From: Caryophanales bacterium UBA7029 | GTDB lineage: Bacteria; Bacillota_I; Bacilli_A; RFN20; CAG-826 | Direction: 5' to 3' | DNA length: 6,682 nt | Assembly: GCA_002494205.1 (NCBI GenBank) | Contig: DLBE01000063.1 | Span: 1-6,682, forward strand | Shown: positions 1 through 6,682 of the stretch, piece by piece | Numbering within the stretch: position 1 is the stretch's first letter | Layout: every line of letters starts with the position of its first letter | The notes under the pieces: model-generated | What the model was told of the DNA's origin: nothing | Seen by the model: only the letters and a program-made list of their open reading frames with translations | The model's database searches: none | Position numbers and translations under genes: made by a program

Positions 1-675
1 GCCGATGATCGTGCTAAAAAGGCAAAGTTTACAATTAAAATAGACCACCACCCTCTTGTTGAACATTTTGGCGACATTGAAATTGTTGATGAAACAATGT
101 CTGCGGCAGGAGAACTTCTTGCATCCATTTTCTTTTCTAAAGAAGAGAAGTACAAAGTCAACAAAGAATGCGCTGAAAATTTATACAAAGCAATAGTTGG
201 CGATTCAGGAAGATTCTTATATGAATCTGTTAACGCTCATACCTTCTTAATCGCTCAAAAACTTTTATTAGCAGGTGTTGATTTACCTAAGGTATATCAT
301 GAAATCTACGATAACGATAAAAATGATTTATTAGTTAAAACATATATTTTGAAACATTACAAAGTAACTCCACATGGCGTTGCTTATTATGTTCTAACAG
401 ATAAGTTATTAAAGAAATTCCATCTTCAACCAATTCAAGGTAAAGAAAATGTTAATATTTTCGCTCATTTTAATGGAATTAATGCTTGGTTATCAATAAC
501 CGAAGATAAAAAGAAAGGAAACTGGAGAGTTTCAATTAGAAGTGCCGGCACTCCAATTGACAAATTAGCCGAAAAATTTGGAGGCGGAGGCCACGCTCAA
601 GCAAGCGCAACAAAATTCAAAACTCGTAAAGAGATTAAAGAATTTATCGATGCACTTGATGAATTATTTGCTTAA
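1..675 (+). CDS. nrnA: NrnA-type DHH/DHHA1 phosphoesterase (nanoRNase and pAp phosphatase), 5' end missing
   Basis: The frame is open from base 1, so the ATG at base 97 is an internal methionine and not the start. Reading from base 1 gives 224 residues. Visible landmarks are the DHH motif IDHHP (bases 40-54, DHH at visible residues 15-17), a GDSGRF segment whose Asp is visible residue 68, a TPHGVAYYVLT strand, and the C-terminal DHHA1 glycine loop GGGGHAQAS (bases 580-606). The family is usually about 310-320 residues, so roughly 90-100 N-terminal residues with the first metal-binding motifs lie upstream. Known NrnA proteins are cytoplasmic, Mn-dependent enzymes that hydrolyse 2-5 nt RNAs from one end and convert pAp to AMP. 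The DHHA1 loop has Ala where many homologues have Gly after the AS pair. No membrane or PAS segments are visible, which argues against GdpP-type c-di-AMP phosphodiesterase. The stop lies 5 nt before dnaE. Family assignment is strong; exact substrate preference is inferred. Confidence 0.9.
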   Translation, partial: ADDRAKKAKFTIKIDHHPLVEHFGDIEIVDETMSAAGELLASIFFSKEEKYKVNKECAENLYKAIVGDSGRFLYESVNAHTFLIAQKLLLAGVDLPKVYHEIYDNDKNDLLVKTYILKHYKVTPHGVAYYVLTDKLLKKFHLQPIQGKENVNIFAHFNGINAWLSITEDKKKGNWRVSIRSAGTPIDKLAEKFGGGGHAQASATKFKTRKEIKEFIDALDELFA

Positions 676-680
676 TTTTT

Positions 681-3600
681 ATGAATTACACCCCACTACA
701 CGTCTATAGCGGATATTCGCTTTTAAAAAGTGGTCTAAAAATAGACCAATATTTAGAGGCGGCCAAAAAGATGGGGCTTACCACCGTTGGCATTTCTGAC
801 TTTATGACATTTACTGGTGCACCAGTCATTTATCATGAAGCAGAAAAACGGGGTTTAAAGGTTATCTTGGGTGAAGACTTAATAATCGAAAACTTACTTT
901 TCTCTTTCTTTGTTCTTAATGAACAAGGTTATAAAAATCTTCTTAAACTTTCTTTAGAAGTTGAAAAAGGAAATAACCTGAAAGACGTAATTTTAGAACA
1001 TAACGAAGGACTAGTGATTGTTTTGTCCACCAATAATGATGTTTTGAAACAATCACTAATTAGTGAAGAAGAAAGTTTTGCAAAAAAACTTGCGAAACTT
1101 ACTAGAGGTTTTGAAAACTTTTATCTAGGTTTAGAAGTAACGGACGAAACTTCTTACATAGAAACTATTAGAGATTTTGCTTTTTCTCATGGCTATAAAC
1201 TTTTAGCGTTTCCATCAATTAAATACGTTAAAAAAGAAGATGCGATTGTTTTAGAAATGATGAAAGCAATCGATTCCAAAGAAGTTTTAGAGATTAAATC
1301 TCTAGAAGGTAATGAATACCTTAAAACACCTGAAGAAATTTCTAACCTTTACACTGAAGAAGAAATTAAAAATATTGATGAACTTGTCTCGCATGTTGAT
1401 TTTAAATTTGTTAAGCCAAGAGGAAAATTAATATCTTGGTTAGAAATTACAGGTGAAAAAGGTGATGATGCTTTAGCAAGGCTTTCAAAAGAAGGACTTA
1501 TCGCTAAAGGAAAAACAAGTGAAGAATATTCTTCAAGACTAGAATTTGAACTTAAAACCATTAAAGAAATGGGTTATAGCGACTATTTCTTAATCGTTAA
1601 AGATTATATTGATTTTGCTAAAAGTCACGATATCGCTGTTGGCCCAGGTAGAGGCTCTGCCTCTGGTTCATTAGTTTCTTATGCTTTAGGAATCACAGTT
1701 CCTGATCCATTAGAGTACAACTTATTATTTGAGCGTTTTCTTAATCCTGCAAGACAAACAATGCCGGATATTGACGTTGACTTTAGTGATATCCATCGTG
1801 AAGATGTCGTTGCTTATATTCGTCAAAAATATGGCGCAAGTCATGTTGCAAGAATTCAAGCGGTACAAACATTAGGTGCTAAAGCAGCCCTTAATGATGT
1901 TGGTCGAATCTTTAATTATGAGAAACATGACATTGAGCTTTTTACCAAACTCATCAAAGATGAGGGCGAAGATAAAGATACACTTAGAGACATTTATAAG
2001 AAAAACAAAACCTTTAGAGATTTAGTAAATTCTGACAAATATTATTTAGAAATTGTTTCGCTTGCTAGCAAAATTGAAGGACTTCCAAGACAAGGTTCTC
2101 TTCATGCTGTTGGTATTGTTTTAAATGCAGAACCATTAGAAGGCGTAATTCCTTTGTCAAAAGCTTTTGATGGCGGCTATGTTGAACAATTTGAAAAAGA
2201 TTATATTGAAGAACAAGGTTTCCTTAAGATGGACATTTTAGCACTTCGTAATTTAACAATTGTTGAAGATTGTTTAGCGCTTCTAAAAGAAAGAGGAATT
2301 ACCATAAATAGAGATGAAATTCCTTATGATGATCCTAGCGCGATTAAAGTAATCGCTTCTGGTAAAACAATGGGTTTATTCCAACTTGAATCTGCCGGAA
2401 TGAGAAATGCTATAAAGACCTTAAAAATAAAGTCTTTTGAAGATGTTGTTCAACTTTTAGCTTTATACCGTCCAGGTCCAATGGATTCTATTAATGAATT
2501 CGCAAAAAAGAAAAATTCAGGTTTGAAACCAAAATATCTTTCTCCAGTTCTAGAAGAAATACTGTCTTCAACATATGGCACAATTGTTTACCAAGAACAA
2601 ATTATGCAAATAGCTTCAAAAATGGCTGGTTTCTCATTAGGAGAAGCTGATTCATTTAGAAGAGCAGTTTCAAAGAAAGATTCTAAAAAATTAGAAGCAT
2701 TAAGGTCTTCATTTATAAAAGGGGCTATATCAAAAGGTTACAAACAAGAAGAAGCAAATAATGTTTTTAATCTTATCGATAAATTCGCAAATTATGGTTT
2801 TAACCGTTCACACTCATTAGTTTATGCAATCTTCACTTGTCGTATGGCGTATCTAAAAGCGCATTATCCAAAAGAATTTTATGCTTCGATATTATCGAAT
2901 GCTTCCACAACTGAATTTAACAACACCATTTCAGAGATGAAAGCTCTAAAAATTAAAGTTAAATGTCCTGACATCAATAAATCTGGATTTTTATTTAAAC
3001 TTGAGGGAAACGATATTCTTTTCCCTATTACTTCCGTTAGAGGTGTTTCAGGAGTAACTGCAACTAATATCCAAACCGAAAGAACCTTTGGTGAATTCAA
3101 AGATCTTTTCGATTTTGTTATTAGAATGAAGAAATATCGATTTAGCGATGCTCAACTTATGTCGCTTATTGATGCCGGAGCATTTGACTCAATTGAGCCT
3201 TCTAGAGCATCTCTTAGACTTAATATTCCAAATGCACTTTCTTATGCTGATGCGCTTCTTGATGACCAGGGTTTAGTCTCTATTGACCCTAATTTCTTAC
3301 CAAAACCAACGATTATTAAAACCGAAGATGATCTTTTAGATAATCTTAACCGCGAATTTAATGCTTTAGGTTTAATGGTAAGTGGTTCTCCTCTTGATGC
3401 ATATCAAAGCAAAATTAAATCTTTAAGAGCAATTACATTAGATCAAATTAGTGCTTCTACAGGTGATGTTAAGGTGGTTGCAATTGTTAAATCAATAAAG
3501 AAAATTACAACAAAAAAGAGACAACAAATGGCATATGTTACTGTCTATGATGATACTAGCGAAAAAGAACTTACAGTCTTCCCTGAAGCATATGCTAAAT

Positions 3601-3707
3601 CTGTCTCATCTATTAAAAAGAACAACATAGTTGTTATTGAAGGATATTATCGCTCTTTCAAAGACGAATTCTCGGTAACTCAAATTACATCATTGGAGGA
3701 AAAGTAA
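681..3707 (+). CDS. dnaE: DNA polymerase III subunit alpha, short DnaE with degenerate PHP domain
   Basis: C-family polymerase of 1008 residues. Order: PHP domain (about 1-205), palm/thumb/fingers (about 210-755), tandem HhH (about 778-855), linker with the VSGSPLDAY segment (near 900-910) and a C-terminal OB fold (about 930-1008). Catalytic aspartates are D363 and D365 in PDIDVDF, with the third at D518 in FLKMDILALRNLT. Other family motifs are GPGRGSASGS (321-330), YRPGPM (596-601) and YGFNRSHS (705-712). The PHP metal ligands are mostly lost: HVYS replaces HxHS and SDF replaces TDH. No DnaQ-like exonuclease is inserted, so it is not PolC and likely lacks proofreading. It is shorter than the roughly 1100-1160 residues usual for DnaE. 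The start is forced: ATG 681 is the only ATG after an in-frame TGA at 660-662 and gives the expected N terminus. No Shine-Dalgarno lies in front. It probably acts in primer extension or lagging-strand synthesis, with a separate PolC presumably elsewhere (inference). Confidence 0.96.
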   Translation: MNYTPLHVYSGYSLLKSGLKIDQYLEAAKKMGLTTVGISDFMTFTGAPVIYHEAEKRGLKVILGEDLIIENLLFSFFVLNEQGYKNLLKLSLEVEKGNNLKDVILEHNEGLVIVLSTNNDVLKQSLISEEESFAKKLAKLTRGFENFYLGLEVTDETSYIETIRDFAFSHGYKLLAFPSIKYVKKEDAIVLEMMKAIDSKEVLEIKSLEGNEYLKTPEEISNLYTEEEIKNIDELVSHVDFKFVKPRGKLISWLEITGEKGDDALARLSKEGLIAKGKTSEEYSSRLEFELKTIKEMGYSDYFLIVKDYIDFAKSHDIAVGPGRGSASGSLVSYALGITVPDPLEYNLLFERFLNPARQTMPDIDVDFSDIHREDVVAYIRQKYGASHVARIQAVQTLGAKAALNDVGRIFNYEKHDIELFTKLIKDEGEDKDTLRDIYKKNKTFRDLVNSDKYYLEIVSLASKIEGLPRQGSLHAVGIVLNAEPLEGVIPLSKAFDGGYVEQFEKDYIEEQGFLKMDILALRNLTIVEDCLALLKERGITINRDEIPYDDPSAIKVIASGKTMGLFQLESAGMRNAIKTLKIKSFEDVVQLLALYRPGPMDSINEFAKKKNSGLKPKYLSPVLEEILSSTYGTIVYQEQIMQIASKMAGFSLGEADSFRRAVSKKDSKKLEALRSSFIKGAISKGYKQEEANNVFNLIDKFANYGFNRSHSLVYAIFTCRMAYLKAHYPKEFYASILSNASTTEFNNTISEMKALKIKVKCPDINKSGFLFKLEGNDILFPITSVRGVSGVTATNIQTERTFGEFKDLFDFVIRMKKYRFSDAQLMSLIDAGAFDSIEPSRASLRLNIPNALSYADALLDDQGLVSIDPNFLPKPTIIKTEDDLLDNLNREFNALGLMVSGSPLDAYQSKIKSLRAITLDQISASTGDVKVVAIVKSIKKITTKKRQQMAYVTVYDDTSEKELTVFPEAYAKSVSSIKKNNIVVIEGYYRSFKDEFSVTQITSLEEK
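3695..3700 (+). promoter_or_regulatory. Shine-Dalgarno site for polA, inside the end of dnaE
   Basis: GGAGGA sits in the last dnaE codons, with 7-8 nt between the GGAGG core and the polA ATG at 3708. This is close to ideal spacing and is the only strong, well-placed ribosome-binding site at any junction in the window. It fixes the polA start and suggests polA can recruit ribosomes independently of dnaE translation. Confidence 0.85.
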
Positions 3708-3710
3708 ATG
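3705..3710 (+). other. Zero-spacing same-frame dnaE stop / polA start junction (TAA ATG)
   Basis: The dnaE TAA (3705-3707) is followed directly by the polA ATG, and both genes use the same reading frame. One stop codon therefore separates two complete polymerases. No base lies between them, so there is no room for a terminator or separate promoter; co-transcription is effectively required unless a promoter lies within dnaE. Confidence 0.9.
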
Positions 3711-6317
3711 GCAAAAATATATATAGTAGATGGAAACTCATTACTTTTTAGAGCTTACTACGCCACTGCCGCTATGTCTGGCATGGACAATTTAATGCGT
3801 GCACACGATGGCACTCCTACTAATGCTGTTTTCGCATTTTCCAATATGATTAATAAAATGCTTCAAAATCTCAAACAAGGAGATGGTTTATTTGTTGGAT
3901 TTGATACAGGAAAAGCAACATTTAGACATAAAGAAGATGAAAAATACAAAGCAAATAGAAAACCTTGTCCAGAAGAATTAAAAATTCAAATGCCTTTAGC
4001 AAGACAATTCTTAGATTCTCTTAACATTTTTTGGTTCGAGAAAGAAGGTTTTGAGGCTGATGATGTATGCGGAACAGTCGCAAAAATGGCTGGAAAAGAA
4101 GGAAAAGAAGTAATTGTTTATACATCTGATAGAGATTTCCTTCAATTAATCGATAAACATATTTCTATTCATATTATTAAGACTGGAATGTCAAATATTG
4201 ACATTATGAACGAAGAAACTATGCCTGCAAAGTATGGTTTTTCGCCACTTCAAATCATAGATTTTAAAGGTTTAAGAGGAGACTCCTCAGATAATCTTCC
4301 TGGAATACCTGGTGTTGGTGATAAAACTGCTACTCAACTTATTCAAGAATATGGTTCATTTGAAGCTATAGTTGAAGCCGCGAAAGGAATGACTTCAAAA
4401 GTTGGTCAATCAATCGTCGCTAATCAAGAACAAGGTAGACACTGTTACGAAATGGCGCAAATTCAAACTAATGTCGAATTACCATTTACCATAAAAGACA
4501 TCATTTATGAAGGCTATGATTATTCAAAAATTAACGCTTTCTGCAATTCTTTGGACATGAAGCAACTTCTAAATAGGCTTCCTTCAAACCTTAAAAAATT
4601 GAGTTATGAAGAAAATGTTGAAGTTAAATATGAAGAGGTAACTGACCTTAAAGGTTTAGAAGCAGGGGACGAAATAGCAATTGCTTTAGACATTGAACCT
4701 GGAAATTATAATGATGCTACAGTTTACGGAATGGCAATTGCGACACCTTCAAAAATAGTCTATATTCGCGAAGAAAATTTCAAAAATACCCCAGATTTCG
4801 CTGAAATTTTGAAAAATCCTGGTATTAAAAAGTATTGTTATGATTACAAGGCTATTAAAGTTGCTTTAAACCACTTAGGTTTTGAAATTGAAGGATTATA
4901 TTTTGATGTATTGCTCGCTGCTTACTTACTAGATTCAACACTCAACAACAATGCAGATCAAATAATGAACTACTTAGGTTCAGATATTTCTACAAAAGAA
5001 AAAGAAGGATTATCACTATTTGATAATTCAAACCCAGAAAGAGCAGCAAAACTAGCATTTGCTTCTAAACATGTCTCAAATAAATGCTTTACTGAACTTG
5101 AAAAACTAGAATGCAAAAAACTTTATGAAGAAGTTGAAATTCCTCTTGCCTCAGTTTTAGCAGAAATTGAAATTGAAGGTTTCCCATTACATGAAGAAGT
5201 TCTTCTAAAGATGGGTGAAAACTTCAAAGTTAATTTAAATAATATCAAAGCTAGAATTTTTGAAATGGCTGGCGAAGAATTTAATGTTGATTCGCCAAAA
5301 CAAGTCGGAGAAATTTTATACAATAAACTTCATTTAGTTGAAAACCCAAAGAGTATGTCAACTTCTGTTGATGCGCTTAAAGGAATTCTAGATAAACACC
5401 CAATTGTTAGTGAAATTCTATTATATAGAAAATATGCTAAATTGCTCTCAACTTATGTTGATGGATTAATTTCTCAAATAAGAGGCGATGGCAAAATTCA
5501 TGCTATCTTTAACCAAGCTTTAACTCAAACAGGAAGACTTTCTTCAAGTGAACCAAATTTACAAAATATTTCGGTTCGTGATGAAGAAGGAAAAATGATT
5601 AGAAAAGCTTTCTATTATGATGACGAAGATATTTCGATTTTGTCTTTAGACTACAGTCAAATTGAGTTAAGAATTTTAGCGTCACTTTCTGGTTGCAAAG
5701 CTCTTCAAGCAGTCTTTGAAGCTGGCGAAGATATTCACTCCGCCACTGCTAAGAAAGTTTTTAAAACCGATAATCCAACCCCATTAGATAGAAGAAGAGC
5801 TAAAGCTGTTAATTTTGGTTTAATTTATGGTATTTCAGAATTTGGTTTAGCTGAGCAAATTGGCTGCAGCCGTAAAGAAGCAAAAGAAATTATGTCTAAC
5901 TTCTTCAATGCTTATCCAGAAATTAATGATTATTTTAAAAAAATAAATGAAGAAGTTAACGAGAAAGAATATGTCTCTACCTTGTTAGGTAGAAAACGTT
6001 TCCTTAGAGAAATACATGATGCAAATTATCAAGTTAGAGAATTTGCTAGAAGAGCAGCAATGAATGCACCTATCCAAGGAACCGCTGCTGACTTAATTAA
6101 AATTGCAATGATTCAGGTAAACAAAGCACTTAAAGAACAAAAACTTGAAAGCAAAATTATTTGTCAAATTCATGACGAATTATTATTAAAAGTTCCTTCG
6201 AAAGAAAAGGAAAAAGTATACAATTTAGTGAAAAATATCATGGAAAATGCCATGAAATTAAATGTTCCACTAGAAGTTGATGGAGGATTCGGCCGCACTT
6301 GGTACGATTGTAAATAA
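3708..6317 (+). CDS. polA: DNA polymerase I (5' nuclease + vestigial 3'-5' exonuclease + A-family polymerase)
   Basis: Full-length PolA of 869 residues. The N-terminal FEN-type 5' nuclease (about 1-295) keeps its acidic ligands: D8, D66, E116/D118/D119, D141/D143 and D192/D195, with the helix-hairpin-helix at GIPGVGDKTA (199-208). The middle 3'-5' exonuclease-like domain (about 300-475) keeps a DxE pair (D328, E330), but by-eye alignment places I383 and H455 where E. coli Pol I has D424 and D501, so proofreading is probably lost. The polymerase domain (about 475-869) is intact: TGRLSS in the thumb/palm, motif A DYSQIELR (648-655; D648), O-helix R695/K699/F703/Y707 and motif C HDE (822-824; D823). 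F703 is the Phe type seen in E. coli. Its role is removal of RNA primers at Okazaki ends and gap filling in repair. The start follows the dnaE stop directly and has a good GGAGG ribosome-binding site, making it the most clearly signalled start in the window. Confidence 0.97.
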   Translation: MAKIYIVDGNSLLFRAYYATAAMSGMDNLMRAHDGTPTNAVFAFSNMINKMLQNLKQGDGLFVGFDTGKATFRHKEDEKYKANRKPCPEELKIQMPLARQFLDSLNIFWFEKEGFEADDVCGTVAKMAGKEGKEVIVYTSDRDFLQLIDKHISIHIIKTGMSNIDIMNEETMPAKYGFSPLQIIDFKGLRGDSSDNLPGIPGVGDKTATQLIQEYGSFEAIVEAAKGMTSKVGQSIVANQEQGRHCYEMAQIQTNVELPFTIKDIIYEGYDYSKINAFCNSLDMKQLLNRLPSNLKKLSYEENVEVKYEEVTDLKGLEAGDEIAIALDIEPGNYNDATVYGMAIATPSKIVYIREENFKNTPDFAEILKNPGIKKYCYDYKAIKVALNHLGFEIEGLYFDVLLAAYLLDSTLNNNADQIMNYLGSDISTKEKEGLSLFDNSNPERAAKLAFASKHVSNKCFTELEKLECKKLYEEVEIPLASVLAEIEIEGFPLHEEVLLKMGENFKVNLNNIKARIFEMAGEEFNVDSPKQVGEILYNKLHLVENPKSMSTSVDALKGILDKHPIVSEILLYRKYAKLLSTYVDGLISQIRGDGKIHAIFNQALTQTGRLSSSEPNLQNISVRDEEGKMIRKAFYYDDEDISILSLDYSQIELRILASLSGCKALQAVFEAGEDIHSATAKKVFKTDNPTPLDRRRAKAVNFGLIYGISEFGLAEQIGCSRKEAKEIMSNFFNAYPEINDYFKKINEEVNEKEYVSTLLGRKRFLREIHDANYQVREFARRAAMNAPIQGTAADLIKIAMIQVNKALKEQKLESKIICQIHDELLLKVPSKEKEKVYNLVKNIMENAMKLNVPLEVDGGFGRTWYDCK

Positions 6318-6319
6318 TG
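6315..6319 (+). other. polA stop / mutM start overlap (TAATG)
   Basis: The last base of the polA TAA is the first base of the mutM ATG, a classical termination-reinitiation arrangement. The nearest GGAGG (6282-6286) is 30 nt upstream, too far to act as an ordinary Shine-Dalgarno for mutM, so mutM translation probably depends on ribosomes finishing polA. Confidence 0.8.
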
Positions 6320-6682
6320 CCAGAATTTCCAGAAGTACACGTAGTAATTGAAAAATTGAAACTTAAGACACTTAGCAAAACGATTAAGAGTGTTGAAGTT
6401 TTTAGAAACCAAACAATTGAAGGTGATCCAAAAGAATTTGCTAATAAATTAAAAGGGGCAACCATAAAAGACATTACTCAAGTTGGTAAATTCCTCGTTT
6501 TTCATTTTGATAATAAAAATGTAATGATTTCTCATTTAAGGATGGAAGGCAAATATTTCTTCAAGGAAGAAAATGCTCCATATTCTAAACATGACTTAGT
6601 TGTCTTCCACTTTATCGATAGCACAAAACTAATTTATAACGATACACGTAGATTTGGCCGAATGAGTGTGGAAAGTGAATCA
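6317..6682 (+). CDS. mutM: Formamidopyrimidine-DNA glycosylase (Fpg/MutM), 3' end outside window
   Basis: 122 codons are visible before the window ends; the family is usually about 270-290 residues. The N terminus MPEFPEV matches the Fpg/Nei signature: after Met removal the proline is the Schiff-base nucleophile and the next Glu (E3 with Met) is catalytic. K58 in VGKFLVF matches the conserved active-site lysine. M76 in SHLRMEGKY matches the residue that fills the gap left by the flipped base. R112/F113 in NDTRRFGRM match the Arg/Phe that contact the orphan cytosine, which favours Fpg over Nei. The C-terminal H2TH and zinc finger are not in view. Histidine at position 8 replaces the Glu of the common PEVET string. 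The enzyme would excise 8-oxoguanine and formamidopyrimidines and nick the abasic site. Its ATG overlaps the polA stop by one base (TAATG), pointing to translational coupling; no Shine-Dalgarno lies at normal spacing. Confidence 0.95.
   Translation, partial: MPEFPEVHVVIEKLKLKTLSKTIKSVEVFRNQTIEGDPKEFANKLKGATIKDITQVGKFLVFHFDNKNVMISHLRMEGKYFFKEENAPYSKHDLVVFHFIDSTKLIYNDTRRFGRMSVESES

Noticed and set aside
97..99. ATG at base 97 as the start of the first gene
   Set aside because: The frame is open from base 1 and the upstream residues include the family-defining DHH motif, so the methionine is internal.
557..585. TTGACA hexamer at 557-562 as a promoter for dnaE
   Set aside because: The position 17 nt downstream reads GGAGGC, not a -10 box, and the bases encode the conserved DHHA1 loop of NrnA.
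1082..1088. A7 run in dnaE (and another at 5937-5943 in polA) as frameshift or slippage sites
   Set aside because: Both reading frames continue uninterrupted with conserved protein sequence on each side; such A-runs are expected in Lys-rich AT-rich genes.
1349..1561. Minus-strand open frame of about 70 codons inside dnaE
   Set aside because: It lies opposite conserved dnaE coding sequence and its Ser/Leu-rich translation has no recognisable motif; it is a shadow frame. The same applies to minus-strand frames at 2879-3100 and 5123-5323.
3621..3635. Perfect inverted repeat AACAAC-ATA-GTTGTT as a hairpin or terminator
   Set aside because: Only six AT-rich pairs with a 3-nt loop and no following T-run; it encodes an ordinary Asn-Asn-Ile-Val-Val stretch of the DnaE OB fold.
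3705..3707. The TAA between dnaE and polA as a sequencing error breaking a fused gene
   Set aside because: A good Shine-Dalgarno is correctly spaced before the polA ATG, and both proteins have normal termini at exactly this point, so two separate genes is the simpler reading.
6170..6474. Two minus-strand open frames across the polA/mutM junction
   Set aside because: They overlap each other and lie opposite the PolA motif C region and the MutM catalytic N terminus; no ribosome-binding site or family motif supports them.
1..6682. Mycoplasma/Spiroplasma genetic code (TGA read as Trp)
   Set aside because: No in-frame TGA occurs in any of the four genes, all tryptophans seen are TGG, and all complete genes end in TAA.

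Overview
The window is wall-to-wall protein-coding DNA on the plus strand. It holds four co-directional DNA/RNA-metabolism genes: a 5'-truncated nanoRNase/pAp phosphatase (NrnA type, bases 1-675), a short DNA polymerase III alpha subunit (DnaE, 681-3707), a full-length DNA polymerase I (PolA, 3708-6317) and the first 122 codons of a formamidopyrimidine-DNA glycosylase (MutM/Fpg, 6317 to the window end). The junctions are 5 nt, 0 nt and a 1-nt overlap. No non-coding stretch exceeds 5 bases, and I see no RNA gene, mobile element, CRISPR array, terminator or promoter. The set reads as the middle of one operon whose ends lie outside the window.

The organism looks like an AT-rich member of the Bacillota/Mycoplasmatota side of the tree, for example an Acholeplasma-like, RF39-like or Erysipelotrichia-like lineage. 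Reasons are the strong A/T bias at third codon positions, the predominance of AGA arginine codons, the NrnA-type DHH protein, the DnaE with a decayed PHP domain, and a PolA whose proofreading domain is partly decayed. All three complete genes visible at their 3' ends stop with TAA. All five tryptophans in those genes are TGG and no in-frame TGA occurs, so the Mycoplasma/Spiroplasma code (TGA = Trp) is unlikely. Finer placement is not possible by eye.

The genes make sense together. DnaE in this group typically extends RNA primers or replicates lagging strand, and PolA removes RNA primers and fills gaps with its 5' nuclease and polymerase. NrnA degrades 2-5 nt RNA leftovers and pAp, and MutM excises oxidised purines, leaving gaps that PolA-type synthesis can fill. 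Linking an RNA-primer extender, an RNA-primer remover and a nanoRNA scavenger to a base-excision glycosylase is a coherent Okazaki-fragment and repair cassette, though this functional coupling is inference.

I do not see a new system here. The points most worth a second look are the DnaE-TAA-PolA junction (two polymerases in the same frame separated by one stop codon), the degenerate PHP domain, the half-decayed PolA exonuclease site, the shortened DnaE without an obvious clamp-binding motif, and the unequal ribosome-binding signals at the three junctions.
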